Positions 43,620-51,464 of a DNA stretch of 64,000 nucleotides are shown piece after piece. The notes under the pieces are model-generated. The model was given only the letters and a program-made list of their open reading frames with translations, was not told the DNA's origin and ran no database searches. Origin of the DNA: Egibacteraceae bacterium (GTDB taxonomy: Bacteria > Actinomycetota > Nitriliruptoria > Euzebyales > Egibacteraceae). The stretch is taken from contig JAUJNX010000003.1 in NCBI GenBank assembly GCA_030447925.1, positions 248,001 to 312,000 of the forward strand, in the 5' to 3' direction. Every line of letters begins with the position of its first letter. The first letter of the stretch is position 1. The position numbers were made by a program, and so were the translations under genes.

Positions 43620-45176
43620 CCGCGAACCCCCTCTCCCCGCCCACCCGCCCGCACCCCCCGCCGCGCCCGCGGCGGCGGGGGCGCGGCACCCGGGGTGGCC
43701 GGTGTCGCACCCCAGGTGGTTCCCGGGGCGGGCGACGGCGGGCACGGTCCGCACGTGCCGCGGCCGGCGTGGCCCGCGCCCGGCCGGCCCGCCGGCTGGC
43801 GGGTCCTGACCGCGGCGCTGGTCGCGGGCGTGCTCACCGACCTCGCGCTGCAGTCGGGGGCCGCGGGCATCGGCGCCGCGCTGCTCGTCGCCGCCCTGGC
43901 CGGCGGCCTGCTCGGCGCGCGGCGCCCGCGCAACCGCCAGGCGTGGCTGCTGGCGGGGCTGGCGGTCGTCTTCGGCGCCTGGCTCGCGGTGCGCACCAGC
44001 CCGTGGCTCCTGCCGCTGGACGTGCTGGCCGCGGCGGGCCTGCTCGTCGCCGCCGCCGCGCTGGCGCACGACGGCAGCGTCGCCGACCTCCGCGCCGTCC
44101 GGGTCGTCGCCCGCGGCCGGGCCGCGCTGCGGCACGGGCTGCTCGGTGCGTCCTACCTCGCGGGTGCCGTGCCCGTGGACCGCGGCCGCGGCCGGGCCGC
44201 CCTGGCGGGCGCCGCGGTGGCGGTACCCGTCGTGGGGGTCCTGGGCGCGCTGCTCGCGAGCGCCGACCCGGTGTTCGCCAGCTTCCTGGAGCTCGGCGAC
44301 CTGCGCACCCACCTCGTCCTGTTCGGCCTCGGCGCCTGGGCCGCGGCCGGCCTGCTCCGCCTGGCCGCCGCCCCCGCCGTCCCCGACCCGCGCGTCCGGC
44401 CCGGCCCGCTCGACCCGGTCGCCGCGCTGGTGGTCCTCGGCGCGATCGACCTGCTGTTCGCCGCCTTCGCCGCCGCCCAGCTCGTGGCCGCGGGGGCGGG
44501 CGGGGCCCGGGTCCTGGAGACCGCCGGCCTGACCTACGCCGAGTACGCGCGCGGCGGCTTCTTCCAGCTCCTCGCCGTCGCAGCCCTGACCGTGGCGACG
44601 CTGCTCGCCCTGCGCGCGGCCACGCGCGACCCCGACGGCCCGGCCCGCCGCCGCCTCCAGGCGTTCCAGCTGGTCGCGCTCGCCCTGACCCTCGCGCTGG
44701 TCGCGGTCGCCCTCCGGCGCCTCGGCCTGTACGTCGACGTGTTCGGGCTGACCATGCTGCGCCTCTACAGCACGCTGTTCTCGGTGTGGATCGGGGTCGT
44801 GCTGGTGCTGCTCGGCCTGGTCGTGGCCGGGGTGGGGCGGGGGCGGCACTGGCTGGCCGGGGCGACGGCCGGCGCGGGCCTGGCGATCCTGCTCGGCCTC
44901 AACATCGTCAACCCCGAGGCCCTGGTCACCCGGTACAACCTGGACCGCGGCGACCTGGCCCGCGGCCCGGACGTCGACTACGTCGCCACCCTGTCCGACG
45001 ACGCCGTGCCGACCGCCGTGGCCGCCCTGCCCGGCCTCGACCCGGCGACGCGGGCGTCGGTGCTCGACGCCGTGGACTGCGCCGTCACTCCTCCGCGCCT
45101 CTCCTGGGCCGCGGCCAACCTCTCCCGGATCCGCGCCGACCTCGCCCGCCGGGCCGCCTGCCCCCGGTCCCTGTGA
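43616..45176 (+). CDS. DUF4173-like membrane protein (copy 3, N-terminus frameshifted)
   Basis: From about 43695 (GTG, 493 aa) the frame is open and, apart from one residue (LLGARRPRNR instead of LLGAGRPRNR), matches copy 1 to the end, including YAEYARGGFFQLL and NIVNPEALVTRYN. The Pro-rich first 25 residues are shifted by losses near 43628 and 43680. See the copy 1 entry for family and role. Confidence 0.75.
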
Positions 45177-45206
45177 TCCGCTCCCCGGTGCCGGCGGGGC
45201 GCGTGC

Positions 45207-45800
45207 TCAGGCGCCCTTGCGGCCCCGCCACTGGTTGGCGCGCTCGCCCCTGGCCGCCAGCCGGGCGATCTCCTCGACCCGCTTCGCCCGGGTCGGCGCG
45301 GTCTTGGCGTTCAGCAGCCACTCCAGGATCCCGCGCCGGGCGGAGCGCGGGAAGCCGTCCCACTGGCGGCGCGCCTCGGGGTCGGCGTCTAGCGCGGCGC
45401 GCAGGTCGTCGGGCTCGACCAGGTTCTCGACGTCGTCCAGCGCGGTCCAGGTGCCGCTGGCCTTGGCCGCGTCCACGACCGCCTGCCCGGCGGGCGCCAT
45501 CAGCCCCGCGGCGGTGAGGCGCTCGACGCGCTCCTTGTTGACCCGGGACCACTTGCTCGCCGGCTTGCGCGGGGTGACGAGCAGCATCGACCGCCGGTCG
45601 TCGAGCTTGCGCGGCAGGCTGTCCACCCAGCCGAAGGCCAGCGCCTCCTCGACCACGTCGTCGTAGGGCAGGTACGGCCCGCCGCTGCCCTTCTTCCAGG
45701 TCACCAGCCAGACCCCCGGGCACGTGGCGTGGTGCTCCTCCAGCCACCCGCGCCACTCCTCGCGGCTGCCGACGGTCACCTGCTCCTCGATCGCCGCCAC
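45207..45800 (-). CDS. YdeI/OmdA-family protein (copy 3)
   Basis: 197 aa, identical by eye to the gene at 36838-37431, again directly following the LysR stop. In this copy the upstream LysR gene has its HTH, so this is the more complete version of the two-gene operon. Only one of the two copies is expected to exist in the chromosome. Confidence 0.82.
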   Translation of the reverse strand: MAAIEEQVTVGSREEWRGWLEEHHATCPGVWLVTWKKGSGGPYLPYDDVVEEALAFGWVDSLPRKLDDRRSMLLVTPRKPASKWSRVNKERVERLTAAGLMAPAGQAVVDAAKASGTWTALDDVENLVEPDDLRAALDADPEARRQWDGFPRSARRGILEWLLNAKTAPTRAKRVEEIARLAARGERANQWRGRKGA

Positions 45801-46913
45801 CTACGCGTCCTCCTCCTCGGGCAGCCGGCCGCCGGGGACCAGCTCGATCAGCCGGCGGGTGACCTCCTGGGCGACGGCCAGGAACGTCGCCACCAGCGGG
45901 CTCGCCGCGTGGCGCCGCGCGGCCAGGCCGAACACGACCGGCGCCAGGTCGGGGACCGGCACGTAGGTCACCCCGAACCAGGGCCCCGGCCGCGCGGTGG
46001 CGACGTGGGCGGGCAGGGTCAGCACCACGTCGTTGAGGGCGATGTTCCACAGCACCTCGTCGAAGGTCGCGGCCGCCTCACCGACCCGCTCCGGCTCCTC
46101 GCCGTCGCGCTCGTCGCGCAGCGTGAAGAAGCCCTCCCACGACGCCGGCACCGCCGGGTTGCGGGTGGCGACGCGCTGGTCCACCAGCGCGGCCGGCGCC
46201 AGGGACGGGGCGTCGGCCAGCGGGCTGTCCGCGGCGACGGCGACCACCCGCGGCTCGGTGAACAGCGGCAGCAGGTCGACCCGGTCGTCGGGCTGCGGGC
46301 CGTGCAGGAGGGCCACGTCGACCCTGCCGTCCAGGAGCGGCTCCACCCCGTCGCCGGGCTGCAGGGTCCGCACGCCCACCTGCACGCGCGGCCGGGCGGC
46401 GCGGAAGGCGGCGACGATCGGCGCGGTCAGCGGTCCCGCGCCGTCGGTCAGCAGCCCCACCCGCAGGGACCCGTCGCGGCCGTCGCGGCGGCGGTCCTGG
46501 CGCGGCTCCACCCGGGGGCGGGGCTGCAGGGTCCGCACGCCCACCGGCACGCGGGGCGGGGCGGCGCGGACGGCGGCGACGTTCGGCGCGGTCAGCGGTC
46601 CCGCGCCGTCGGTCAGCAGCCCCCCCCGCAGGGCCCCGGCGCGGCCGTCGGGGTGCGCGCGCACCGCGGCCTCCAGCTCGTCGGCGCCGCGCAGCACCCG
46701 CCGGGCGTGGGCCAGCAGCGTCCGCCCCGCGTCGGTGACCTCCAGCCCGCGCGGCCCGCGCACCAGCAGCTCGGTCCCCGCCCGCTGCTCCAGCTGGCGG
46801 ATCGCCGCGCTCAGCGCCTGCTGGCTGAGGAACAGCTGCCCCGCCGCACGCGTGATGCTGCCCTCCTCGACGACGGCGACGAAGTAGCGGAGCTGGCGCA
46901 GCTCGATGCCCAT
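45801..46913 (-). CDS. LysR-family regulator with an internal 55-codon duplication
   Basis: ATG at 46913 starts MGIELRQLRYFVAVVEEGS with the HTH AAGQLFLSQQALSAAIRQLE. The 370-aa product contains the stretch LLTDGAGPLTAP twice, 55 residues apart, because 165 bp near the repeat junction are present in two imperfect copies. Without one unit the protein would be 315 aa, the normal LysR length, so I infer that the duplication is a join artefact. It is divergent from an MFS gene stump with a LysR-type dyad between them, and cotranscribed with the YdeI-like gene. Confidence 0.8.
   Translation of the reverse strand: MGIELRQLRYFVAVVEEGSITRAAGQLFLSQQALSAAIRQLEQRAGTELLVRGPRGLEVTDAGRTLLAHARRVLRGADELEAAVRAHPDGRAGALRGGLLTDGAGPLTAPNVAAVRAAPPRVPVGVRTLQPRPRVEPRQDRRRDGRDGSLRVGLLTDGAGPLTAPIVAAFRAARPRVQVGVRTLQPGDGVEPLLDGRVDVALLHGPQPDDRVDLLPLFTEPRVVAVAADSPLADAPSLAPAALVDQRVATRNPAVPASWEGFFTLRDERDGEEPERVGEAAATFDEVLWNIALNDVVLTLPAHVATARPGPWFGVTYVPVPDLAPVVFGLAARRHAASPLVATFLAVAQEVTRRLIELVPGGRLPEEEDA
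46321..46655 (-). repeat. Imperfect 2 x 165-bp tandem repeat inside the LysR gene
   Basis: The block containing GGGCTGCAGGGTCCGCACG at 46356 recurs at 46521 with about one difference per ten bases. The border between the units (about 46490) coincides with the end of similarity to copy 1 at 38118. Confidence 0.8.
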
Positions 46914-46950
46914 GCGCGGACAGTAGGCGAACCCCCCGCCCATCCGCAGC

Positions 46951-46968
46951 GGTTGTGCCCGCACAACC
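46951..46968. promoter_or_regulatory. LysR-type operator between the LysR gene and the MFS stump
   Basis: GGTTGTGC and GCACAACC are perfect 8-bp arms with a CC spacer, giving the T-N11-A form of a LysR box. It lies 38 bp upstream of the LysR start and 45 bp upstream of the MFS start. Confidence 0.6.
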
Positions 46969-47012
46969 AGCCCGCGCTGGTCCCGCGCGGCACCCGCGGC
47001 TTGGCTGGCGCC

Positions 47013-47252
47013 ATGTCCCTGCTGCTGCTCTGCGCCGCGCAGTTCCTGCTCATCCTCGACGTCGCGATCGTCAACGTGGCGCTGCCGCCGATCGGGGAGG
47101 AGCTCGCGTTCTCGCCGTCGGGGCTCCAGCTCGTCGTCACCGCCTACACGCTGGCGTTCGGCGCGCTGCTGCTGCTCGGCGGGCGGCTGGCCGACGTGCG
47201 CGAGCCCTCCGCCCTGCGCGGCACCGGCCCCACGACACGAGGAGAACGCTGA
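47013..47252 (+). pseudogene. MFS transporter (DHA2/EmrB-like), N-terminal stump
   Basis: The first ~65 residues are a clear EmrB/QacA-type start: FLLILDVAIVNVALPPIGEE (TM1 with the conserved Asp) and YTLAFGALLLLGGRLADV (TM2 and loop). The sequence then changes to REPSALRGTGPTTRGER and stops in the start codon of the epoxide hydrolase. The remaining ~400 residues are gone, so this is a deletion remnant of a transporter once controlled by the divergent LysR protein. Confidence 0.75.
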
Positions 47253-48403
47253 TGGCCCTGGAACCCTACGAGGTGCACGTCGGCCAGGACGTGCTGGACG
47301 ACCTGCGCGGCCGGCTGCTGCGCACGCGCTGGCCCGACGCCGTCGAGGGCGCGGGCTGGGACTACGGCACGGACCTGGGCTACCTGCGCGACCTGTGCGC
47401 GACCTGGGCCGACGGCTTCGACTGGCGCGCCCAGGAGCAGGCGATCAACCGGTTCTCCCACGCCCGCGCGGTGATCGACGGGACCGGGATCCACCTGGTC
47501 CACGAGCGCGGCGCCGGGCCGGACCCGCTGCCCCTGCTGCTCCTGCACGGCTGGCCCAGCTCGTTCCTGCAGATGCTGAAGATCCTCCCGCTGCTGACCG
47601 ACCCGGCCGGCTTCGGCGGGGACCCCGCGGACAGCTGCTCGGTGGTCGCGCCCGACCTGCCCGGCTACGGCTTCTCCGACCGCCCGACCGCGCGCGGGGT
47701 GGCCAACGGCGCGATCGCCGAGCTGCTCCACATCCTGATGACCCGCGAGCTCGGCTACGAGCGCTACGCGGTGCGGGCCAGCGACATCGGCGCGGGGGTC
47801 GCCGCGGCGCTGGCGATGGCCCACCCCGAGGCCGTCCTCGCCCTGCACATGAGCGGCTCGAACCCGTTCCTGGACCTCGAGAACCTGCCCGACGACCTGT
47901 CACCGGCCGAGCAGCGGATGGTCGACGACGCCCGGCGGTTCCGCAGCGAGGAGTTCGCCTACGCCCTGCTGCAGGCCAGCAAGCCGCAGACCCCCGCGTA
48001 CGCCCTGAACGACTCGCCGGCCGGGCTGGCCGCCTGGATCGTGGAGAAGTACCGGGCGTGGAGCGACTCGGGCGGGGACGTGGAGACCGCCTTCAGCCGC
48101 GACGAGCTGCTCAGCCACCTGACCGTGTACTGGGCGACCCAGACGATCGGGTCCTCCATGCGCCTGTACTACGAGAACGTGCACACCCCGGGCGCCTGGG
48201 GTGCCATCGCCGCGCCGACCGGCATCGCGATGCTGCCCGCCGACATGTTCCCCACGCCGCGGGAGTGGCTGGAGCGCAGCGGCCCGCTGGCCCACTACAC
48301 CGTCCTGCCCCGCGGCGGCCACTTCGGCGAGCAGGAGGTCCCCGACCTGCTGGCCGAGGACCTGCGCGCCTTCCTCCGCCCGCTGCGCCGAGGGGTGGCC
48401 TGA
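47252..48403 (+). CDS. Epoxide hydrolase (alpha/beta hydrolase with EHN domain)
   Basis: 383 aa. An N-terminal epoxide-hydrolase domain (YEVHVGQDVLDDLRGRLLRT, then WRAQEQAINRFSHARAVIDG) precedes the alpha/beta fold with oxyanion motif LLLHGWPSSFLQML, nucleophile Asp178 in VRASDIGAGVAAAL and catalytic His357 in RGGHFGEQEVP. It opens epoxides to diols in the cytoplasm, usually in detoxification or aromatic/terpene catabolism. The ATG has AGGAGA 7 nt upstream and overlaps the stop of the MFS stump. Juvenile-hormone-like EH labels are common for this family but not meaningful here. Confidence 0.88.
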   Translation: MALEPYEVHVGQDVLDDLRGRLLRTRWPDAVEGAGWDYGTDLGYLRDLCATWADGFDWRAQEQAINRFSHARAVIDGTGIHLVHERGAGPDPLPLLLLHGWPSSFLQMLKILPLLTDPAGFGGDPADSCSVVAPDLPGYGFSDRPTARGVANGAIAELLHILMTRELGYERYAVRASDIGAGVAAALAMAHPEAVLALHMSGSNPFLDLENLPDDLSPAEQRMVDDARRFRSEEFAYALLQASKPQTPAYALNDSPAGLAAWIVEKYRAWSDSGGDVETAFSRDELLSHLTVYWATQTIGSSMRLYYENVHTPGAWGAIAAPTGIAMLPADMFPTPREWLERSGPLAHYTVLPRGGHFGEQEVPDLLAEDLRAFLRPLRRGVA

Positions 48404-48448
48404 CCCTGCGCCCCCGCCACTGCCCCCGCCCCTGCGATCATCCGCCGG

Positions 48449-49012
48449 GTGTTCACCCTCGACGCCCCGGTCGTCACCGACCGGCTCCTGCTCCGGGCCT
48501 TCCGGCCCGGCGACCTGGACGACCTGCACGCCGTCCAGTCCCACCCCGACGTCGTCCGCTACCTGTACCACGGGGTCCGGACCCGCGAGGAGGTGCGCGC
48601 GAAGCTCGGCGAGCGGACCGGGATGACCCGCCTCGCCGATGACCACGACACGCTGCTGCTCGCCATCGAGCCGGCGGGCAGCGGCCGGGTGGTCGGCGAC
48701 GTCATGCTCCACCTCGCCAGCGCCGCGCACCGCCAGGGCGAGATCGGCTACGTCCTGCACCCCGACGCCCAGGGCCGCGGGTACGCCCGCGAGGCGGCGG
48801 CCGCCGTGCTGGACCTCGCGTTCGGCCCGGTCGGCCTGCACCGGGTGTTCGGCCGCGCCGACGGGCGCAACAGCCGCTCGATCGCGCTCCTGCGCCGGCT
48901 CGGCCTGCGCCAGGAGGCCCGCCTCGTGGAGAACGAGTTCGTGAAGGGCGAGTGGACCGACGAGGTGGTCCTCGCGATCCTGGCCCGGGAGTGGACGGCC
49001 CGCCGCTCCTGA
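48449..49012 (+). CDS. GNAT-family N-acetyltransferase (RimJ/RimL-like)
   Basis: 187 aa. Begins with VVTDRLLLRAFRPGDLDDLH, has acetyl-CoA-binding GEIGYVLHPDAQGRGYAREA and the C-terminal FGRADGRNSRSIALLRRLGL block with EWTDEVVLAIL. This subgroup acetylates protein N-termini, small amines or antibiotics; the substrate cannot be named. GTG is the only start that leaves the first beta strand intact. Confidence 0.88.
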   Translation: MFTLDAPVVTDRLLLRAFRPGDLDDLHAVQSHPDVVRYLYHGVRTREEVRAKLGERTGMTRLADDHDTLLLAIEPAGSGRVVGDVMLHLASAAHRQGEIGYVLHPDAQGRGYAREAAAAVLDLAFGPVGLHRVFGRADGRNSRSIALLRRLGLRQEARLVENEFVKGEWTDEVVLAILAREWTARRS

Positions 49013-49038
49013 CGGGCGCCGGGGGGCGGGATGGCACG

Positions 49039-49827
49039 ATGATGGCGGCCGACGACGACAGGCAGGTCGTGGACCGGGGGTCGGCTGGGTTGGCGACGCG
49101 CGAGCGGCAGGTGACGGCCACCCTGCTGGCGCTGGCGGACACGCTGGTGTCGGAGTACGACGTCCTGGAGTACCTGGAGCTGCTGCTGCAGCGGTGCCTG
49201 GCGGTGGTCGGGGCCGTCGCGGGCGGGGTGATGCTGGCCGGCCGCGACGGCGAGCTGGAACTCGTGGCGTCGTCGGACGACGACATGCGCGTCCTGGAGC
49301 TGTTCGAGCTGCAGCGCCGCCAGGGGCCCTGCATCGACAGCTTCCGCTCGGGCGAGCACCTGGTGGCCACCGACCTGGACGCGTCGTCGCGGTGGCCGCT
49401 CGTCGGGGCCGCCGCGGCGAGCCGGGGCTTCCGGTCCGCGGTGGCGGTGCCGATGCGGCTGCGCGGCGACGTCATCGGCGTCCTCAACCTGTTCAGGGCC
49501 GACCCGGATCAGATCGAGCCGGACGACGTGCGGCTGGCGCGGGCGTTCGCCGACATGGCCACCATCGGCATCCTGCACGAGCGGGCGGTGCGCGAGTCCC
49601 GCGTGCTGGCCGACCAGCTGCAGGGTGCCCTGCACAGCCGGGTGGTGGTGGAACAGGCCAAGGGCATGCTCGCCGAGCGCGGGCAGCTGCCGGTGGACGA
49701 GTCGTTCCGGCTGCTGCGCGCCTACGCGCGCAGCCACAACCTGCGGTTGCGCGCGCTCGCCGCCGATCTGGTCAGCGGCGCGGTCGCGATGGACGCCGTC
49801 CTGGCGGACCCGCCGCACGTCCCCTGA
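49039..49827 (+). CDS. GAF-ANTAR transcription antitermination protein
   Basis: 262 aa. GAF domain (residues ~35-165: LQRCLAVVGAVAGGVMLAGR, RRQGPCIDSFRSGEHLVATD, PMRLRGDVIGVLNLF) and a C-terminal ANTAR RNA-binding domain (ALHSRVVVEQAKGMLAERGQ, FRLLRAYARSHNLRLRALA). Such proteins bind paired hairpins in nascent RNA to relieve termination in response to a signal. ATG at 49039 or 49042 is possible. The mRNA target is not visible nearby. Confidence 0.88.
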   Translation: MMAADDDRQVVDRGSAGLATRERQVTATLLALADTLVSEYDVLEYLELLLQRCLAVVGAVAGGVMLAGRDGELELVASSDDDMRVLELFELQRRQGPCIDSFRSGEHLVATDLDASSRWPLVGAAAASRGFRSAVAVPMRLRGDVIGVLNLFRADPDQIEPDDVRLARAFADMATIGILHERAVRESRVLADQLQGALHSRVVVEQAKGMLAERGQLPVDESFRLLRAYARSHNLRLRALAADLVSGAVAMDAVLADPPHVP

Positions 49828-49842
49828 TCCCCGTCGGGCGCG

Positions 49843-49869
49843 TGTCACAGAACCCGTCCGTGCGGTGTT
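49843..49869 (+). promoter_or_regulatory. Possible ECF-type promoter of the sigma factor operon
   Basis: TGTCACA (49843-49849) and GTTA (49866-49869 region) are about 17 nt apart, close to published ECF promoter layouts, 25 bp before the sigma gene start. Autoregulation is inferred; the -10 match is weak. Confidence 0.3.
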
Positions 49870-49893
49870 ACCTGGGCGAGAGAGGAGCTGCCC

Positions 49894-50415
49894 GTGGAGC
49901 ACCGCTTCGACGAGACGTTCCGCCGCGCGTACCCCCGGCTGGTGGGGCTCGCGTGGCGGGTGCTGCGCGACCGCGCGGCCGCGGAGGACGTGGCGCAGGA
50001 GACGCTGGTGCGCCTGGCCGACGCCGCGCTCCTGGACCGCCCCGACGCCGAGGTCGATGCCTGGCTGACGCGCGTCTGCCTCAACCGGGCGTCCAACGCC
50101 CTGCGCGCCCGGGTCCGCGCCGGGGACCGCGAGGACCGCGCCGGTCGACGGGAACCGCCCGCCGACGGGCAGGACCCGGCCGCGGCCGTGGTCGACGGCG
50201 AGGACCGCGACGCGGTGCGGTCCGCCCTGGCCGAGCTGCCCGAGCGCCAGCGCGCCGTGCTCGTCCTGCGCCACAGCGGTTACGCCTACGCCGAGGTCGC
50301 CGCCGCCATCGGCGTCGCACCCGGCTCCGTCGGCACCCTGCTCGCCCGCGCCGAGCGCGCGTTCCGGCAGGTCTACACGCCCACCCCGCCCCTTCGACAG
50401 GAGACGACGCGATGA
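49894..50415 (+). CDS. ECF-type RNA polymerase sigma factor
   Basis: 173 aa. Region 2 (FRRAYPRLVGLAWRVLRDRA, AEDVAQETLVRLADA) and region 4 (LAELPERQRAVLVLRHSGYA, VAAAIGVAPGSVGTLLARAE) of a group 4 sigma factor. GTG has AGAGGAGCTG before it. Its stop overlaps the anti-sigma start (ATGA), and the operon continues into an ABC transporter, so sigma activity probably drives export or envelope functions under stress. Confidence 0.93.
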   Translation: MEHRFDETFRRAYPRLVGLAWRVLRDRAAAEDVAQETLVRLADAALLDRPDAEVDAWLTRVCLNRASNALRARVRAGDREDRAGRREPPADGQDPAAAVVDGEDRDAVRSALAELPERQRAVLVLRHSGYAYAEVAAAIGVAPGSVGTLLARAERAFRQVYTPTPPLRQETTR

Positions 50416-51464
50416 CCGGTCACCCGGAACCCGGCGCCCTGCGCGCCTGGCTCGACGGCGAGCGCCCCGACCTGGCCCCGCACCTGGCGGGCTGCACGGC
50501 GTGCCGCGAGCGCTCGGCGGGCCAGGCGTCCGCCGCCCGCCTGGCCGCCGCGGCGCCGGCCGACCCGCCCGGCCTCGACCTCGACGTCGAGGCCGCCGTC
50601 GCCGCGGCCCGGGCGGCGCCGGCGCCCGCGCCCGTCATCCCGCTGCGCCGACCCGCGCGCCCGTCGGCCTGGCTGGGACGCGCGGCCGCGGTGGTCCTGC
50701 TCACCGCCGTCGGCGCGGTCGTCGCCACCCCCGGCGGTCGCGCCTCCGCCGGGGCGCTGCTGGAGCGCTTCCGCGCCGAGCAGGTGGCCGTCGTCCCCGT
50801 GGACATCGCCACGGTCGACCCCACGGCGCTGGAGGTGCTCGCCGACGTCGCCGGCATCGAGGGCCCGGAGGACGTCGTCGACCCGCAGGAGGTCGCCGAC
50901 CTCGCCGAGGCGGAGGAGGTGTCGGGCATCGCCGCCGCGCCGCTGGACCCCGCCGCCCTGCCGGAGGGCGTCGCCGGACCGGTCCGGATCGCCGCCTCCG
51001 CGCCCCGGACCGTCCGGCTGGAGATCGCCGACGACGCCGACCTCCCCGCCGACGTCCGCGACGCCACCCTCGTGCTGCAGGTCCCCGGTGCCGTCGTGCA
51101 GGCGGTGCGCGGCGAGGACGGGCCGGTGGCCCTGCGCGGCGAGGCCGGCACCCTGGAGGTCGGCGTCGAGGGCGGGCCCACCCTGGCCGAGGTCCGCGAC
51201 GCCCTCCTGGCGCTGCCGGGCCTGCCGCCGGAGACCGTCGCCGCCCTGCGCGGGATCGAGGACTGGGAGACCACCCTCCCGCTGCCCGTGCCCGCGGGCC
51301 GGATCCCCTGGCAGGAGACCACCGTCGACGGGCGGCCCGCCCTCGCCTTCGGCGACGAGAGCGGCTTGGGCAGCGCCGTCCTCTGGCGGGAAGGCGACCG
51401 CTTCGTCGGGGTCGGTGGCAGGCTCCCGCTGTCGGCGTCGCAGCGGCTGGCGGAGGCCGGATGA
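50412..51464 (+). CDS. Membrane anti-sigma factor with zinc-binding (ZAS) motif
   Basis: 350 aa. N-terminal cytoplasmic domain with His24-x3-Cys28-x2-Cys31 (HLAGCTACRE), a TM helix at about residues 90-110 (GRAAAVVLLTAVGAVVAT), then a long external domain rich in Asp/Glu (DVVDPQEVADLAEAEEV) and a DUF4367-like end (GRIPWQETTVDGRPALAFGD). It should hold the sigma factor at the membrane until an external signal releases it. The start overlaps the sigma gene and its stop overlaps the ABC ATPase start. Confidence 0.85.
   Translation: MTGHPEPGALRAWLDGERPDLAPHLAGCTACRERSAGQASAARLAAAAPADPPGLDLDVEAAVAAARAAPAPAPVIPLRRPARPSAWLGRAAAVVLLTAVGAVVATPGGRASAGALLERFRAEQVAVVPVDIATVDPTALEVLADVAGIEGPEDVVDPQEVADLAEAEEVSGIAAAPLDPAALPEGVAGPVRIAASAPRTVRLEIADDADLPADVRDATLVLQVPGAVVQAVRGEDGPVALRGEAGTLEVGVEGGPTLAEVRDALLALPGLPPETVAALRGIEDWETTLPLPVPAGRIPWQETTVDGRPALAFGDESGLGSAVLWREGDRFVGVGGRLPLSASQRLAEAG

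Larger units (their letters stand above)
41208..46490 (+). repeat. Large repeat, copy 3 (direct)
   Basis: Repeats 32806-38118 in the same orientation. From 41.2 to 43.7 kb it carries many single-base losses compared with copy 1 (for example in G runs at about 42505 and 42606, and at about 42778, 42886, 43018, 43222 and 43680). From 43.9 to 46.49 kb it is almost identical. Error density rises toward the fold-back point. Confidence 0.85.

Noticed and set aside
43600..45176. Copy 3 membrane protein read as a true paralogue of 35245-36807
   Set aside because: The sequences are essentially identical over more than 1.4 kb, with differences only near the damaged end; paralogues would differ throughout.
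32806..46490. Repeated regulator/kinase genes read as a diversity-generating or phase-variation cassette
   Set aside because: No reverse transcriptase, invertase, template repeat or transposase is present, and the differences are single-base indels rather than targeted substitutions.
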